A DNA stretch of 64,000 bases. Origin: VGTK01 sp046327915. GTDB lineage: Bacteria; Desulfobacterota; Binatia; UBA12015. Position 1 is the first letter of the stretch. Every line of letters begins with the position of its first letter. Under the pieces are notes generated by a model. It was not told where the DNA came from. It saw only the letters and a list, made by a program, of their open reading frames with translations, and ran no database searches. Below, piece after piece: positions 9,143-17,035 of the stretch. The translations under genes and the position numbers were made by a program. The stretch lies in the NCBI GenBank assembly GCA_046327915.1, contig JAXLXO010000007.1, forward strand, positions 148,823-212,822, in the 5' to 3' direction.

Positions 9143-9809
9143 GGCGGGCCCTTCCGCGCCGGCGCTCGGCGAGACGGTCCATGCCGCCGAGCGAGAAGTC
9201 GAGGATGTGCGCCGCGAGCTGGCGTCCGAAGCCGCGCGGATACTCGTCGCGTCCCATGAAGCGCAGCACCGCGGGGCGCATCACGTGGTAGAAGAGAACC
9301 TGCCCGACCATGCTGAACGAGCAGCGGTCGATGTCCCCCACCGGCAGCGACGGATAGAGGTGCCGGTAGATCACGCGCATCTCCTCCATCTGCGGACGGA
9401 TGAACTCGTCGACGATGTTCGGCAGCGCGGCACTCGGGTCGCACATCTCGCGCTGGATGAGCTTGCCGTAGACGCTCGGCGGCGGCCCGACGAGGATCTC
9501 GAGCATCGTGACGAGGCGGACCTCGATCAGGCGCTCCAGGTCCGCGCGCGACAGCCGCTGCAGCTCGGCGGTCGTGGGCACGGCGGCGCGCTTCGCGAGC
9601 CGGTCGCGGATCGCCGCGAACTGCGTGCGCAGCACCTCGAGGTAGAGCGCCTCCTTCGAGCCGAAGTGGTAGTTCGCGGCCGCGACGTTCGCGCCCGCGG
9701 CCCCCGCGATGTCGCGCACCGTCGCGCCGTGCAGGCCCGTCGCCGCGAAGAGCTCGCTGCCCGCGCGCAGCAGGCGCTCGCGCGTGTCCCGGTCGTCCCG
9801 TGCCGCCAC
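9132..9809 (-). CDS. TetR/CecR-family transcriptional regulator
   Basis: 225 aa. The N-terminal helix-turn-helix (residues about 7-55) reads RERLLRAGSELFAATG, then VRDIAGAAGANVAAANYHFGSKEALY. The C-terminal ligand domain has the CecR/YbiH-like pattern IQREMCDPS...IVDEFIRPQM and a late F..MVGQVLFY segment. CecR regulates the ybh efflux operon in E. coli, and here the gene heads the equivalent operon, so autogenous repression relieved by a pump substrate is the likely mode. GTG 9809 is the start; the two palindromes upstream are candidate operators. Confidence 0.9.
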   Translation of the reverse strand: MAARDDRDTRERLLRAGSELFAATGLHGATVRDIAGAAGANVAAANYHFGSKEALYLEVLRTQFAAIRDRLAKRAAVPTTAELQRLSRADLERLIEVRLVTMLEILVGPPPSVYGKLIQREMCDPSAALPNIVDEFIRPQMEEMRVIYRHLYPSLPVGDIDRCSFSMVGQVLFYHVMRPAVLRFMGRDEYPRGFGRQLAAHILDFSLGGMDRLAERRRGRARRAS

Positions 9810-9818
9810 GAAACGGAT

Positions 9819-9835
9819 GTTTGAAACAAGTGTTT
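9819..9835. promoter_or_regulatory. Candidate TetR operator at the efflux operon promoter
   Basis: Nine-base palindrome GTTTGAAAC at 9819-9827 overlaps a second dyad, AAACA-AG-TGTTT, at 9824-9835. Both lie 10-26 bases upstream of the tetR start. On the minus strand a TTGACT (-35-like) sits just upstream near 9846-9841, so the dyad would lie in the promoter spacer or -10 region, a repressor position. Inference from position and symmetry; a near copy is at 9891-9903. Confidence 0.5.
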
Positions 9836-9890
9836 AGCCGAGTCAAGCGGCCCGCACGCCGCGGGTCCGCGATCTGGGGCGCGCGCCGCC

Positions 9891-9903
9891 GCGTTTGAAA
9901 CGC
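9891..9903. promoter_or_regulatory. Second copy of the GTTTGAAAC palindrome
   Basis: Perfect 13-base palindrome GCGTTT-G-AAACGC containing the same nine-base core as the site at 9819. It lies 27 bases before the start codon of the divergent methyltransferase, 74 bases from the first copy. The pair suggests one regulator controls both directions. Confidence 0.45.
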
Positions 9904-9929
9904 AACCGGTCCGTGGGCAGAGTCGCCCG

Positions 9930-10961
9930 ATGCCGACCAAGCACCGCCGTCCCGCCGCCCAGGAGCAGATGCTCGGCCTGATCTCGGGCTACTGGATCTC
10001 GCAGCTCGTCTTCGTCGCGGCTCGCCTCGGCATCGCCGACGAGATCGCGAAGCGCGGACCCGCGACACCGGCGGCGCTCGCGAAGCGCACCGGTGCCGAC
10101 GCGGGCTACCTCGGCCGCGTGCTGCGCGCGCTGGCGAGCGTCGGCATGTTCGCCGAGGGAGCGGGCGGGAAGTTCCGGCTCACTCCGCTCGCGCAGACGC
10201 TGCGCAGCGACCGTCCCGGCTCGCTGCGCTCCTTCGCCCTCATGATGGTCGACGACTACAACTGGCAGGCCTGGGGCACGCTCGCCGATGGCGTGACCGG
10301 CGGCGGGACGCCGTTCGAGACCCACTTCGGCATGCCCATCTTCACCTGGCTGCACCAGCATCCGGAGCAGGAGCGCACGTTCGCCGCGTCGATGGCGAGC
10401 ATCTCCGGGACGGAGAACGCGGCGGTCGCGAAGGCCTACCCGTTCGGCGAGCTCGACCGTCTGGTCGACGTCGGCGGCGCGCACGGACACCTCCTCGCAA
10501 CGATTCTCGGGCGCCACAGGAAGCTGCGCGGCGTGCTGTACGACCAGCCGCAGGTGGTCGCGAGCGCCGCCAACAGCGGCTTTCTCGCCACGCCGGAGCT
10601 GCGCCGGCGCAGCGAGGTCATCGGTGGCGACTTCTTCGCGTCGGTGCCGTCGGGCGCCGACGGCTACGTGATGAAGTACATCCTGCACGACTGGGACGAC
10701 GACGAGTGCACGCGGATCCTCACGCACTGCCGCGAGGCGATGGATCCGCACGGCCGCGTGCTGGTCGTCGAGCACGTGATCCCGCCCGGCAACGACGTGA
10801 ACTGGGGCAAGCTGCTCGACATCAACATGCTCGTCCTCACCGGCGGGCAGGAGCGCACGAAGGAGCAGTTCACGAAGCTGTTCGCGCGCTCCGGGCTGAA
10901 GCTGAAGCGCGTCGTGCCGACTTCGTGCCCGCTGAGCGTCCTGGAAGCCGTCCGCGCCTGA
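9930..10961 (+). CDS. SAM-dependent O-methyltransferase (methyltransferase family 2)
   Basis: 343 aa. An N-terminal winged-helix dimerisation domain (residues about 10-95, with LAKRTGADAGYLGRVLRAL) precedes a class I SAM-binding domain: motif I VDVGGAHGH near residue 175, and ILHDWDDDE with a following VVEHVIPPG, the hallmark of the acetylserotonin/hydroxyneurosporene methyltransferase family. The His of LHDWDD is the catalytic base in that family. The substrate cannot be told; small hydroxylated aromatics or polyketides are usual. It is divergent from the efflux operon and shares candidate operator sequences with it, so it may modify or detoxify the same compounds the pump exports. Confidence 0.85.
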   Translation: MPTKHRRPAAQEQMLGLISGYWISQLVFVAARLGIADEIAKRGPATPAALAKRTGADAGYLGRVLRALASVGMFAEGAGGKFRLTPLAQTLRSDRPGSLRSFALMMVDDYNWQAWGTLADGVTGGGTPFETHFGMPIFTWLHQHPEQERTFAASMASISGTENAAVAKAYPFGELDRLVDVGGAHGHLLATILGRHRKLRGVLYDQPQVVASAANSGFLATPELRRRSEVIGGDFFASVPSGADGYVMKYILHDWDDDECTRILTHCREAMDPHGRVLVVEHVIPPGNDVNWGKLLDINMLVLTGGQERTKEQFTKLFARSGLKLKRVVPTSCPLSVLEAVRA

Positions 10962-10968
10962 CGCGCGG
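10952..10968. terminator. GC hairpin over the methyltransferase stop codon
   Basis: Six-base-pair stem CCGCGC/GCGCGG with loop CTGAC; the loop contains the TGA stop (10959-10961). It lies between convergent genes and has no T-tract, so it is an unconventional terminator candidate. Confidence 0.4.
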
Positions 10969-10974
10969 CGGCTC

Positions 10975-11742
10975 TCAGCGCAGCATCTCGACCGGCAGCA
11001 GCGTGCGGTAGGTCGTCGGCGTCTCGAAGCCCATGCGCGCGTAGACCTTCTCGCCGAGCGGCGATGCCTGCAGGTTCGCGATCGCGAGGCCGCGCGCAAA
11101 GCCGTCCGCGAGCACGGCGGAGGTCGCGCCCTCGGCGAGACGGCGCCCGAAGTGCGTCGGCTTCGTCCACACCCAGCCGACGCCGGCGACGCCGTGCGAC
11201 GCGTAGAGGATCGCGCCGGTCACCGGCTCGCCGTCCTGCCAGCCCATGTACGCCTGCACCGTCGGGTTCGAGACGCCGTCGAGGCGCTCGAAGAACGAGC
11301 GGATGGTCGCGGGCTTCGTGCCGTAGATCGCGAAGGCGTCGGCGACGCGCTCGCCGAAGATCTGCACCTCGTCCTCGCTCGTGACCGGCCGGATCTCGAC
11401 GCCCACCGCCTCCGGCGTCACGGGCCGGAAGCGCTCGCGCGCCAGGCGCATCGCGGGGGTCGCGTAGACGAAGCGGTAGCCACCCTGCTCGAGTTCGGGC
11501 TCGAGATGCTGATCCTCGTGCCCACGGAGGAAGATGCAGTGCTTGCGTCCGAGCGCGCGACAGTTGCGCTCGACGACCTCGAGGACCCGCGCCGCCGTCG
11601 TCGGGCCGTGCACCATCACCGGATTGTGGATCGCGGCGCCGCCCGGACCGTGGATGACGGTCACGGACTCGTAGTCGTGGGCCTCGCCTCCTGAGACGTG
11701 CCGCACGTGCTGGCGGTACATCTCGACGAAGTTGAGGTCCAT
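10975..11742 (-). CDS. GNAT-family N-acetyltransferase
   Basis: 255 aa. The C-terminal half carries an acetyl-CoA-binding GNAT fold: AYMGWQDGEPVTGAILYASHGVAGVGWVWTKP is strand 4 and the loop, followed by a helix (FGRRLAEGATSAVL) and YARMGFE near the end. The N-terminal 100 residues are a separate, poorly conserved domain (VMVHGPTTAARVLEVVERN), as in two-domain GNATs. ATG 11742 is the only in-frame ATG/GTG/TTG between here and the upstream stop; it lacks a clear Shine-Dalgarno. It follows the acyl-CoA dehydrogenase by 59 bases on the same strand. Substrate unknown. Confidence 0.75.
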   Translation of the reverse strand: MDLNFVEMYRQHVRHVSGGEAHDYESVTVIHGPGGAAIHNPVMVHGPTTAARVLEVVERNCRALGRKHCIFLRGHEDQHLEPELEQGGYRFVYATPAMRLARERFRPVTPEAVGVEIRPVTSEDEVQIFGERVADAFAIYGTKPATIRSFFERLDGVSNPTVQAYMGWQDGEPVTGAILYASHGVAGVGWVWTKPTHFGRRLAEGATSAVLADGFARGLAIANLQASPLGEKVYARMGFETPTTYRTLLPVEMLR

Positions 11743-11801
11743 CAGGCGCAGGAGCCGCGCGCGCTCCGCGCCTGCTCCCGCGCCGATGGTACCGTCCGCG
11801 C

Positions 11802-12992
11802 TCAATCCGGCAGACCGAGGACGCGCTTCGCGATGATGTTGAGCTGCACCTCGGAGGTGCCGCCCTCGATCGAGTTGCCGCGCGAGCGCAGCCAGTCGCG
11901 CGTCACGCGGATCTCGTCGTCGCTGAAGCCCTCGCCCTCCCAGCCGAGACCCTGCGGACCCGCGATCTGCACCATCAGCTCGCGCTTCCGCATGTTCAGC
12001 TCGGTGCCGTAGAGCTTGAAGATCGAGGTCTCGGGACCGGGCTTGTGGCCGGCCTTCATGCCGTCGCGCGAGCGCGCCAGCGTGAGCTCGAAGCAGCGCC
12101 GGTCGACCTCGAGCTGCGAGATCCTGTCGCGCAGGACGGGGTCCGCGAGGCGGCCGTTCTCGACGTCGAGGTACTCGCGCGCGTAGTCCGGCAGCGAGTC
12201 GCCGCTGGTGGTGCGGTCCGACGTGCCCATGCCGGCGATCATCGTGCGCTCGTGGCCGAGCAGCGCCTTGGCCATCGTCCAGCCACCGTTCACGCGGCCG
12301 ACGACGTTGCGCCGTGGCACGCGCACGTCGCCGAGGAAGGTCTCGCAGAAGGGCGACGCGCCGCTGATCAGCCGGATCGGGCGCACCGACACGCCGGGCG
12401 TGCTCATGTCGAGCAGCAGGAACGTGATGCCCTCGTGCTTCGGCGCCTCGGTGTCCGTGCGCACGAGGATGAACATCCAGTCCGCCTTGTCGGCGTAGGA
12501 CGTCCACACCTTCTGGCCGTTCAGGACGAAGTCGTCGCCGTCGACCACCGCGCGCGTCTGCAGGCTCGCGAGGTCCGATCCGGCGCCGGGCTCGGAGTAG
12601 CCCTGGCACCAGCGCACCTCGCCGCGGATGATGCGCGGCAGGTGCTCGCGGCGCAGTTCCTCGGAGCCCTCCTGCAGCAGCAGCGGGCCGATCATCGAGA
12701 GCCCGAAGCCGATCAGCGGCGGACGCAGACCGAGGCTCGCCATCTCCTGCGACAGCACGCGCGCCTCGTGGCGGTCGAGGCCGCCGCCGCCGTACTCCTT
12801 CGGCCACGTCGGCGCCGTCCAGCCGCGGCTCGCCATGACGTCGAGCCACTGCTTGACGCCCGGGTCGTACTCGACCTTCCGGCCGCCCCAGCACAGGTCG
12901 TCGGTCGACGGCACGGGCTCGTACGCGATCTTGGGCGCGTTCTTCTCGAGCCAGGCGCGGGTCTCGCGGCGGAACGTCTCGAGGTCGGCCAT
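11802..12992 (-). CDS. Acyl-CoA dehydrogenase
   Basis: 396 aa, the usual length for the family. It should oxidise an acyl-CoA to the 2,3-enoyl-CoA with FAD and pass electrons to ETF. Visible landmarks are WPKEYGG in the N-terminal helical domain, the FAD/substrate signature CQGYSEPGAGSDLA (about residues 128-141), NGQKVWTSYADKADW in the beta domain and the C-terminal IEGGTSEVQLNIIAKRVLGL. An E in the IEGGTSE position is the FAD-adjacent motif; the catalytic base is not certain from sequence alone. The enzyme resembles CaiA/FadE-type members acting on unusual acyl groups rather than a classical short-chain enzyme. Confidence 0.9.
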   Translation of the reverse strand: MADLETFRRETRAWLEKNAPKIAYEPVPSTDDLCWGGRKVEYDPGVKQWLDVMASRGWTAPTWPKEYGGGGLDRHEARVLSQEMASLGLRPPLIGFGLSMIGPLLLQEGSEELRREHLPRIIRGEVRWCQGYSEPGAGSDLASLQTRAVVDGDDFVLNGQKVWTSYADKADWMFILVRTDTEAPKHEGITFLLLDMSTPGVSVRPIRLISGASPFCETFLGDVRVPRRNVVGRVNGGWTMAKALLGHERTMIAGMGTSDRTTSGDSLPDYAREYLDVENGRLADPVLRDRISQLEVDRRCFELTLARSRDGMKAGHKPGPETSIFKLYGTELNMRKRELMVQIAGPQGLGWEGEGFSDDEIRVTRDWLRSRGNSIEGGTSEVQLNIIAKRVLGLPD

Positions 12993-13002
12993 CGTCGTCT
13001 CC

Positions 13003-13476
13003 TCAGTCGAGCTCGCGCACGACGTTCAGCACCTGCTCGGGGTGCTTCTCGGCGCTCGCGACGCGCGCCCAGTGCTTCTTCACCTTGCCGTCCTTGCCGA
13101 TCAGCACGGTCGAGCGGATCACGCCGACGGTCTTCTTGCCGTACAGCATCTTCTCGCCGTAGGCGCCGTAGGCCGTCATGACCTTGCGATCGGTGTCGGA
13201 GAGCAGCGGGAAGTTGAGCTTGTACTTGCCGATGAACTTCTGGTGCGACTCGCCGGAGTCGGCGCTCACGCCGAGCACGGCGGTGCCGAGCTTGACGAGC
13301 TCCTTGTTGAAGTCGCGGAAGCCGCAGGCCTCCTTGGTGCAGCCCGGGGTGTCGTCCTTCGGGTAGAAGTAGAGCACGACGTTCTGCTTGCCCTTGAAGT
13401 CCGCGAGCGAGACGACGTTGCCGTCCTGGTCCTTCAGCTTGAACGCGGGCGCGGCCTTCCCTTCCTCGATCGGCAT
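13003..13476 (-). CDS. bcp: Thioredoxin-dependent peroxiredoxin (BCP/PrxQ)
   Basis: 157 aa cytoplasmic peroxidase reducing H2O2 and alkyl hydroperoxides. The peroxidatic Cys lies in PKDDTPGCTKEACGF (Cys near 46) and the resolving Cys five residues later, the atypical 2-Cys PrxQ arrangement. R near 120 in VIRSTVLIGKDG is the conserved active-site arginine. ATG 13476 follows GGAGGAATC, an ideal ribosome site; the frame continues upstream without homology. A good promoter lies 44-71 bases upstream of the start. Confidence 0.93.
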   Translation of the reverse strand: MPIEEGKAAPAFKLKDQDGNVVSLADFKGKQNVVLYFYPKDDTPGCTKEACGFRDFNKELVKLGTAVLGVSADSGESHQKFIGKYKLNFPLLSDTDRKVMTAYGAYGEKMLYGKKTVGVIRSTVLIGKDGKVKKHWARVASAEKHPEQVLNVVRELD

Positions 13477-13519
13477 GATTCCTCCGTGCTCCCTCGTCTG
13501 CGGGGTGATTCGGCGCCCG

Positions 13520-13547
13520 ATCATATGCGCCGAGGGGGCGGTTGCAA
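13520..13547 (-). promoter_or_regulatory. Sigma70-type promoter for the peroxiredoxin gene
   Basis: On the minus strand TTGCAA (13547-13542), 16-base spacer, TATGAT (13525-13520). The -10 matches consensus at five of six positions. A start near 13513 would give a leader of about 37 bases. Confidence 0.6.
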
Positions 13548-13610
13548 GGAAGCCGGGACGCCGCGGGACGCGGCTTGCACGGTGCGAGACCGCGCGGCTA
13601 GGTGTGCCGG

Positions 13611-15071
13611 ATGTCCGCGGCACGGGAGCTGACGCTCGGGCTCGACGAAGGCACCACAGGCGTGCGCGCGGCCGTCGTCGACGGCGGCGGCACGATCGTC
13701 GGACTCGCCTACCGCGAGATCGGACAGCGCTACCCCCATCCGGGCTGGGTCGAGCAGGACCCGCGCGAAGTGCAGGGCTGCGTGCGCGAGGTGGTCGCGC
13801 GCGCGCTCGACGCGGCCGGCGCGACCGCGGGCGACGTCGCGGCGCTCGGCATCACCAACCAGCGCGGCTCGTCGGTGCTGTTCGAGGACGGCGGCGCGCC
13901 GCTCGGACCGCTCGTCACCTGGCAGGACCAGCGCACGCTCGCGCGCTGCGAGCAGCTGATGCGCGAGGGCGTGTTCGCCTCGCCGTACACCGCGGCGAGC
14001 AAGTACGAGTGGCTCGTGCAGAACCACGCCACCGGACGCGCGCCCGGATCGTGGCGGCTCGGCACGGTCGACTCCTGGCTCGCGCACTGGCTCACCGGCG
14101 GCGTGCACGTCAGCGACCACTCGAATCACTCGGTGAGCGGCGTCTACGACTTCCTGCAGGGACGCTACGACGAGCGCGCGCTGGCCGCGTTCGGGCTCGC
14201 GGACGCCCGGCTGCCGGGGTTCACCGACTCGAGCGCCGTCGTCGGAACGACGCGTCCGGAGATCCTCGGCGCGGCGATCCCGGTCGCCTCGCTCGCGGGC
14301 GACCAGCACGCGGCGATGTACGGCCTCGCGTGCCTCGCGCCGGGCAGCGTCAAGCTGAGCCTCGGCACCTCGGGCATGATGGATCTCCACGCCGGCACGG
14401 CGCTGTCGGCGCCGGGTCCGGGCGCCTATCCGCTCGTGCTCTGGTCGCTCGAGGGCGTGCGCAGCTTCTGCTTCGAGGGCAACACCATCACCGCCGGCGC
14501 ATCGGCGCAGTGGCTGCGCGACGGCCTCGGCTTCGTGCGCTCGCTCGACGAGCTCGAAGCGCTCGCCCGCTCGGTCGACTCGACCGACGGGGTCTGGGCC
14601 GTCCCCGCGCTGCAGGGACTCGGCACGCCATACCTCGACGCGGCGGCGCGCGGCATGATCGGCGGCCTGTCACGCGGCTCGACTCGAGCGCACGTCGCGC
14701 GCGCGATCCTCGACGGCGTCGCGTGGCGCTGCGGCGAGGTATTCGCGGCGCTGACGGAAAGCACGACCGCCGCGCGGCCGGCGTCGCTGCGCGTCGACGG
14801 CGGAGCGGCGCGCAACGACCTGCTGCTGCAGATGGTCGCGGACGCGGTCGGCGTCCCGGTGGAGCGGCCCGCGACGGTCGAATCCGCCGCGGTCGGTGCG
14901 GCGCTGCTCGCCGGACGCGCGATCGGACTGTGGCGCGACGAGGACGTCGCGTCGCGCTTCCGGCCCGCGCGCACCTTCGAGCCGCGCCTCTCGGCCGCCG
15001 AGCACGGCGACCGCCTCGACCGCTGGCGGAAGCGCGTCGAACTCGTGCGGGCGGCGGGATCGGGCGCGTGA
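13611..15071 (+). CDS. glpK: Glycerol kinase (FGGY family)
   Basis: 486 aa. It should phosphorylate glycerol to sn-glycerol-3-phosphate with ATP. The FGGY N-domain opens with GLDEGTTGVRA; ITNQR and WQDQRT are the substrate-side motifs; SLAGDQHAAMYG (about residue 228) and LSLGTSGM are the ATP-side motifs; GLGTPYLDAAARG and VDGGAARNDLLLQ complete the family. Identity as glycerol rather than another polyol is supported by GDQHAAMYG and WQDQRT but remains a family call. ATG 13611 was preferred over the in-frame GTG at 13602. Its stop overlaps the following HAD gene (GTGA). Confidence 0.85.
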   Translation: MSAARELTLGLDEGTTGVRAAVVDGGGTIVGLAYREIGQRYPHPGWVEQDPREVQGCVREVVARALDAAGATAGDVAALGITNQRGSSVLFEDGGAPLGPLVTWQDQRTLARCEQLMREGVFASPYTAASKYEWLVQNHATGRAPGSWRLGTVDSWLAHWLTGGVHVSDHSNHSVSGVYDFLQGRYDERALAAFGLADARLPGFTDSSAVVGTTRPEILGAAIPVASLAGDQHAAMYGLACLAPGSVKLSLGTSGMMDLHAGTALSAPGPGAYPLVLWSLEGVRSFCFEGNTITAGASAQWLRDGLGFVRSLDELEALARSVDSTDGVWAVPALQGLGTPYLDAAARGMIGGLSRGSTRAHVARAILDGVAWRCGEVFAALTESTTAARPASLRVDGGAARNDLLLQMVADAVGVPVERPATVESAAVGAALLAGRAIGLWRDEDVASRFRPARTFEPRLSAAEHGDRLDRWRKRVELVRAAGSGA

Positions 15072-15676
15072 CCAAGCGGCTCGTCATCCTCGACTGCGAC
15101 GGCGTCCTCTTCGATTCGTCCGACGCGAACGTCGCCTTCTACAACGCGATCCTCGAGCGCATGGGCCGTCCGCCGCTGGACGCGGAAGGCGAGGTGCTCG
15201 CGCACTGGATGGGCAGCCCGCAGCTGATCGCGAAGCTGTTCGCGAACGACGAGGAGGGGCATCGCGCCGCGCGGACGCTCGCCCGGGAGCTCGACTACAC
15301 GCCGTTCCTGTACCTGATGCAGCCGGTGCCGGAGCTGGCCGAGACGCTGCGCTGGATCCGCGAGCGCTCGTCCACGGCGCTCGCCACCAACCGCGGCAGC
15401 ACGGTACCGCAGCTGCTCGAGCACTTCGGGCTCGACGTGCACTTCGATCTCGTGGTCGGCACGCACCACGTGGCCCGTCCGAAGCCCGCGCCGGACATGC
15501 TGCTGCACTGCCTCGAGCACTTCGCGCTCGATCCGGCGGACGCGGTCTACGTCGGCGACTCGCCGACCGATCGCGAGGCGGCGCACGCCGCGGGGATCGA
15601 CTTCATCGCCGTCGGCCGGCTCGCGCACGACCGGCGCGTCGCGACGTTCGCGGAGCTGCGCTCGCACCTCCGCTGA
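15068..15676 (+). CDS. HAD-superfamily phosphatase (phosphoglycolate phosphatase-like)
   Basis: 202 aa. HAD motif I is DCDGVLFDSS (nucleophile Asp near residue 9), motif II LATNRG, motif III Lys in ARPKPAPDM and motif IV YVGDSPTDREAA, so all catalytic residues are present. A helical cap lies between motifs I and II. Translational coupling to glycerol kinase (GTG start overlapping its TGA) suggests action on glycerol-3-phosphate or a related small phosphate; this is inference. The start GTG 15068 fits motif I at the expected distance. Confidence 0.82.
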   Translation: MTKRLVILDCDGVLFDSSDANVAFYNAILERMGRPPLDAEGEVLAHWMGSPQLIAKLFANDEEGHRAARTLARELDYTPFLYLMQPVPELAETLRWIRERSSTALATNRGSTVPQLLEHFGLDVHFDLVVGTHHVARPKPAPDMLLHCLEHFALDPADAVYVGDSPTDREAAHAAGIDFIAVGRLAHDRRVATFAELRSHLR

Positions 15677-15714
15677 CGCGGACGACGCGGAAGCTCCGAC
15701 CGCGCCGATTGGGG

Positions 15715-15733
15715 CGTCGCCTCAGCGGCGACG
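15715..15733. terminator. GC hairpin over the carboxypeptidase stop codon
   Basis: Seven-base-pair stem CGTCGCC/GGCGACG with loop TCAGC. The loop includes the complement of the minus-strand TGA (15722-15724). It lies between convergent genes and has no T-tract. Confidence 0.4.
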
Positions 15734-16927
15734 GACGTTGCTCGCGGTCTCGAGCTTCGCCTGGCGGTCGGTCGGCTTCGCGGCCTTCGCGGCCGCGGCG
15801 CCGGCGCGGGTCGCGCTGCGTGCCGCACTCGTGGTCGCGGTCGCCGACTGCGAGCGCGAGGCGACCTGCGCTGCGGCCTTGCCGCGCGCCACCAGCGCCG
15901 CCGCGGGCTTCGACTTCGCCTTGCCGCGCGTCGACGATGCGGACGCGACGGTCGTCGTGCGCGCCGCACTGCGCGCCTTGCTGCGGCTCGCGACGACGGT
16001 GGCGCGGCGCCGCGTGCTGCGGGCACTCGCGACCCGGGTGGGCGGAGGATTGCGCCGCGCCTGCTCGAGCGCGAGCTGGACCACCGGAGCGGTGTCGTCG
16101 AAGGTCGAGAAGCCGTACTCCATCAGCTTGCGGGTGTCGCCCCACATGTCGCTCGCGCCGAACACCACGGTGATGACCCGCCGGCCGTTCAACTCGCCAG
16201 CGCCCGCGAAGCACCGTCCCGCGGCACGCGTGTAGCCGGTCTTGCCGAGCACCGGAACGAAGTAGCCGTTCAGGAGCCGGTTCTTGCTGTGCAGCGCGAC
16301 CGGATGGATGCGGTCGTCCTCGATCTGGATGATCTTCGCGTTGGTCCCGGCGACCTCGCGGAAGCCCGGCACGGTCAGCGCGTGGCGAAGGATCATCGCC
16401 ATGTCGTGCGGCGTGGTGAGGTGCTCGTCGTCGGGCAGGCCGTTCGGATTGTGGAAGTGCGTGTTGGTCGCACCGATCTCGCGGGCGCGCTGGTTCATCA
16501 GCGACGCGAACTCGGGCACGCTGCCGGCGAGCCCCTCGGCCACGACCACCGCGGCATCGTTCGCCGACTTCAGCATCAGCGCGTAGGTCAGGTCCTCGAG
16601 GTCGATGCGCTGGCCGGCGCGCAGGCCGAGCTTGGACGGCGCCTGGGACGCGGCGTACGGGCTCACCTCGAAGCTGCGGTCGAGGCGTCCGCTCTCGAGC
16701 GCGAGCATGGTGGTCATGATCTTGGTCGTGCTCGCCGGCGGCATCTGCCGGTCGGCATCGCGCTCCCAGATGACGCGCCCGGTCGTGCCGTCGAGCACCA
16801 CCGCGGCGCGGCCGGTGATCGCCGGGGGTGGCAGCTCGGCTCGCGCCGCCGGTGCAGCCAAAGCCGCGAGCAGCATTGCCAAGGACACCGCCACGGTGAC
16901 GTGGTTCTCCCGCCCGCGATCCCGCAT
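15722..16927 (-). CDS. D-alanyl-D-alanine carboxypeptidase (PBP5/6-type) with basic tail
   Basis: 401 aa exported serine peptidase S11, trimming the terminal D-Ala from peptidoglycan pentapeptides. A signal peptide ends near AARA; catalytic motifs are SxxK (STTK, about residue 63), SAN (about 118) and KTG (about 222). The family's C-terminal PBP5_C domain and amphipathic anchor are absent; from about residue 290 the protein is a 110-residue tail of Arg, Ala, Ser, Thr and Lys. ATG 16927 was chosen because GGGAG lies six bases upstream; ATG 16939 and TTG 16954 are in-frame alternatives. A consensus-like promoter is upstream. Confidence 0.87.
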   Translation of the reverse strand: MRDRGRENHVTVAVSLAMLLAALAAPAARAELPPPAITGRAAVVLDGTTGRVIWERDADRQMPPASTTKIMTTMLALESGRLDRSFEVSPYAASQAPSKLGLRAGQRIDLEDLTYALMLKSANDAAVVVAEGLAGSVPEFASLMNQRAREIGATNTHFHNPNGLPDDEHLTTPHDMAMILRHALTVPGFREVAGTNAKIIQIEDDRIHPVALHSKNRLLNGYFVPVLGKTGYTRAAGRCFAGAGELNGRRVITVVFGASDMWGDTRKLMEYGFSTFDDTAPVVQLALEQARRNPPPTRVASARSTRRRATVVASRSKARSAARTTTVASASSTRGKAKSKPAAALVARGKAAAQVASRSQSATATTSAARSATRAGAAAAKAAKPTDRQAKLETASNVRRR

Positions 16928-16961
16928 GCGCACTCCCATCCTCCCAACCGCCAAAGGCTGC

Positions 16962-16990
16962 CTTATAACCGAGGCTGTCGGACGTGTGAA
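16962..16990 (-). promoter_or_regulatory. Sigma70-type promoter for the D,D-carboxypeptidase gene
   Basis: On the minus strand TTCACA (16990-16985), 17-base spacer, TATAAG (16967-16962): five of six matches in each element with ideal spacing. It lies 35-63 bases upstream of ATG 16927. Confidence 0.65.
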
Positions 16991-17035
16991 GCGCTCTGTT
17001 GAGCGGATGACCGGTTTGGCGCCCTGCGTCGTGAG

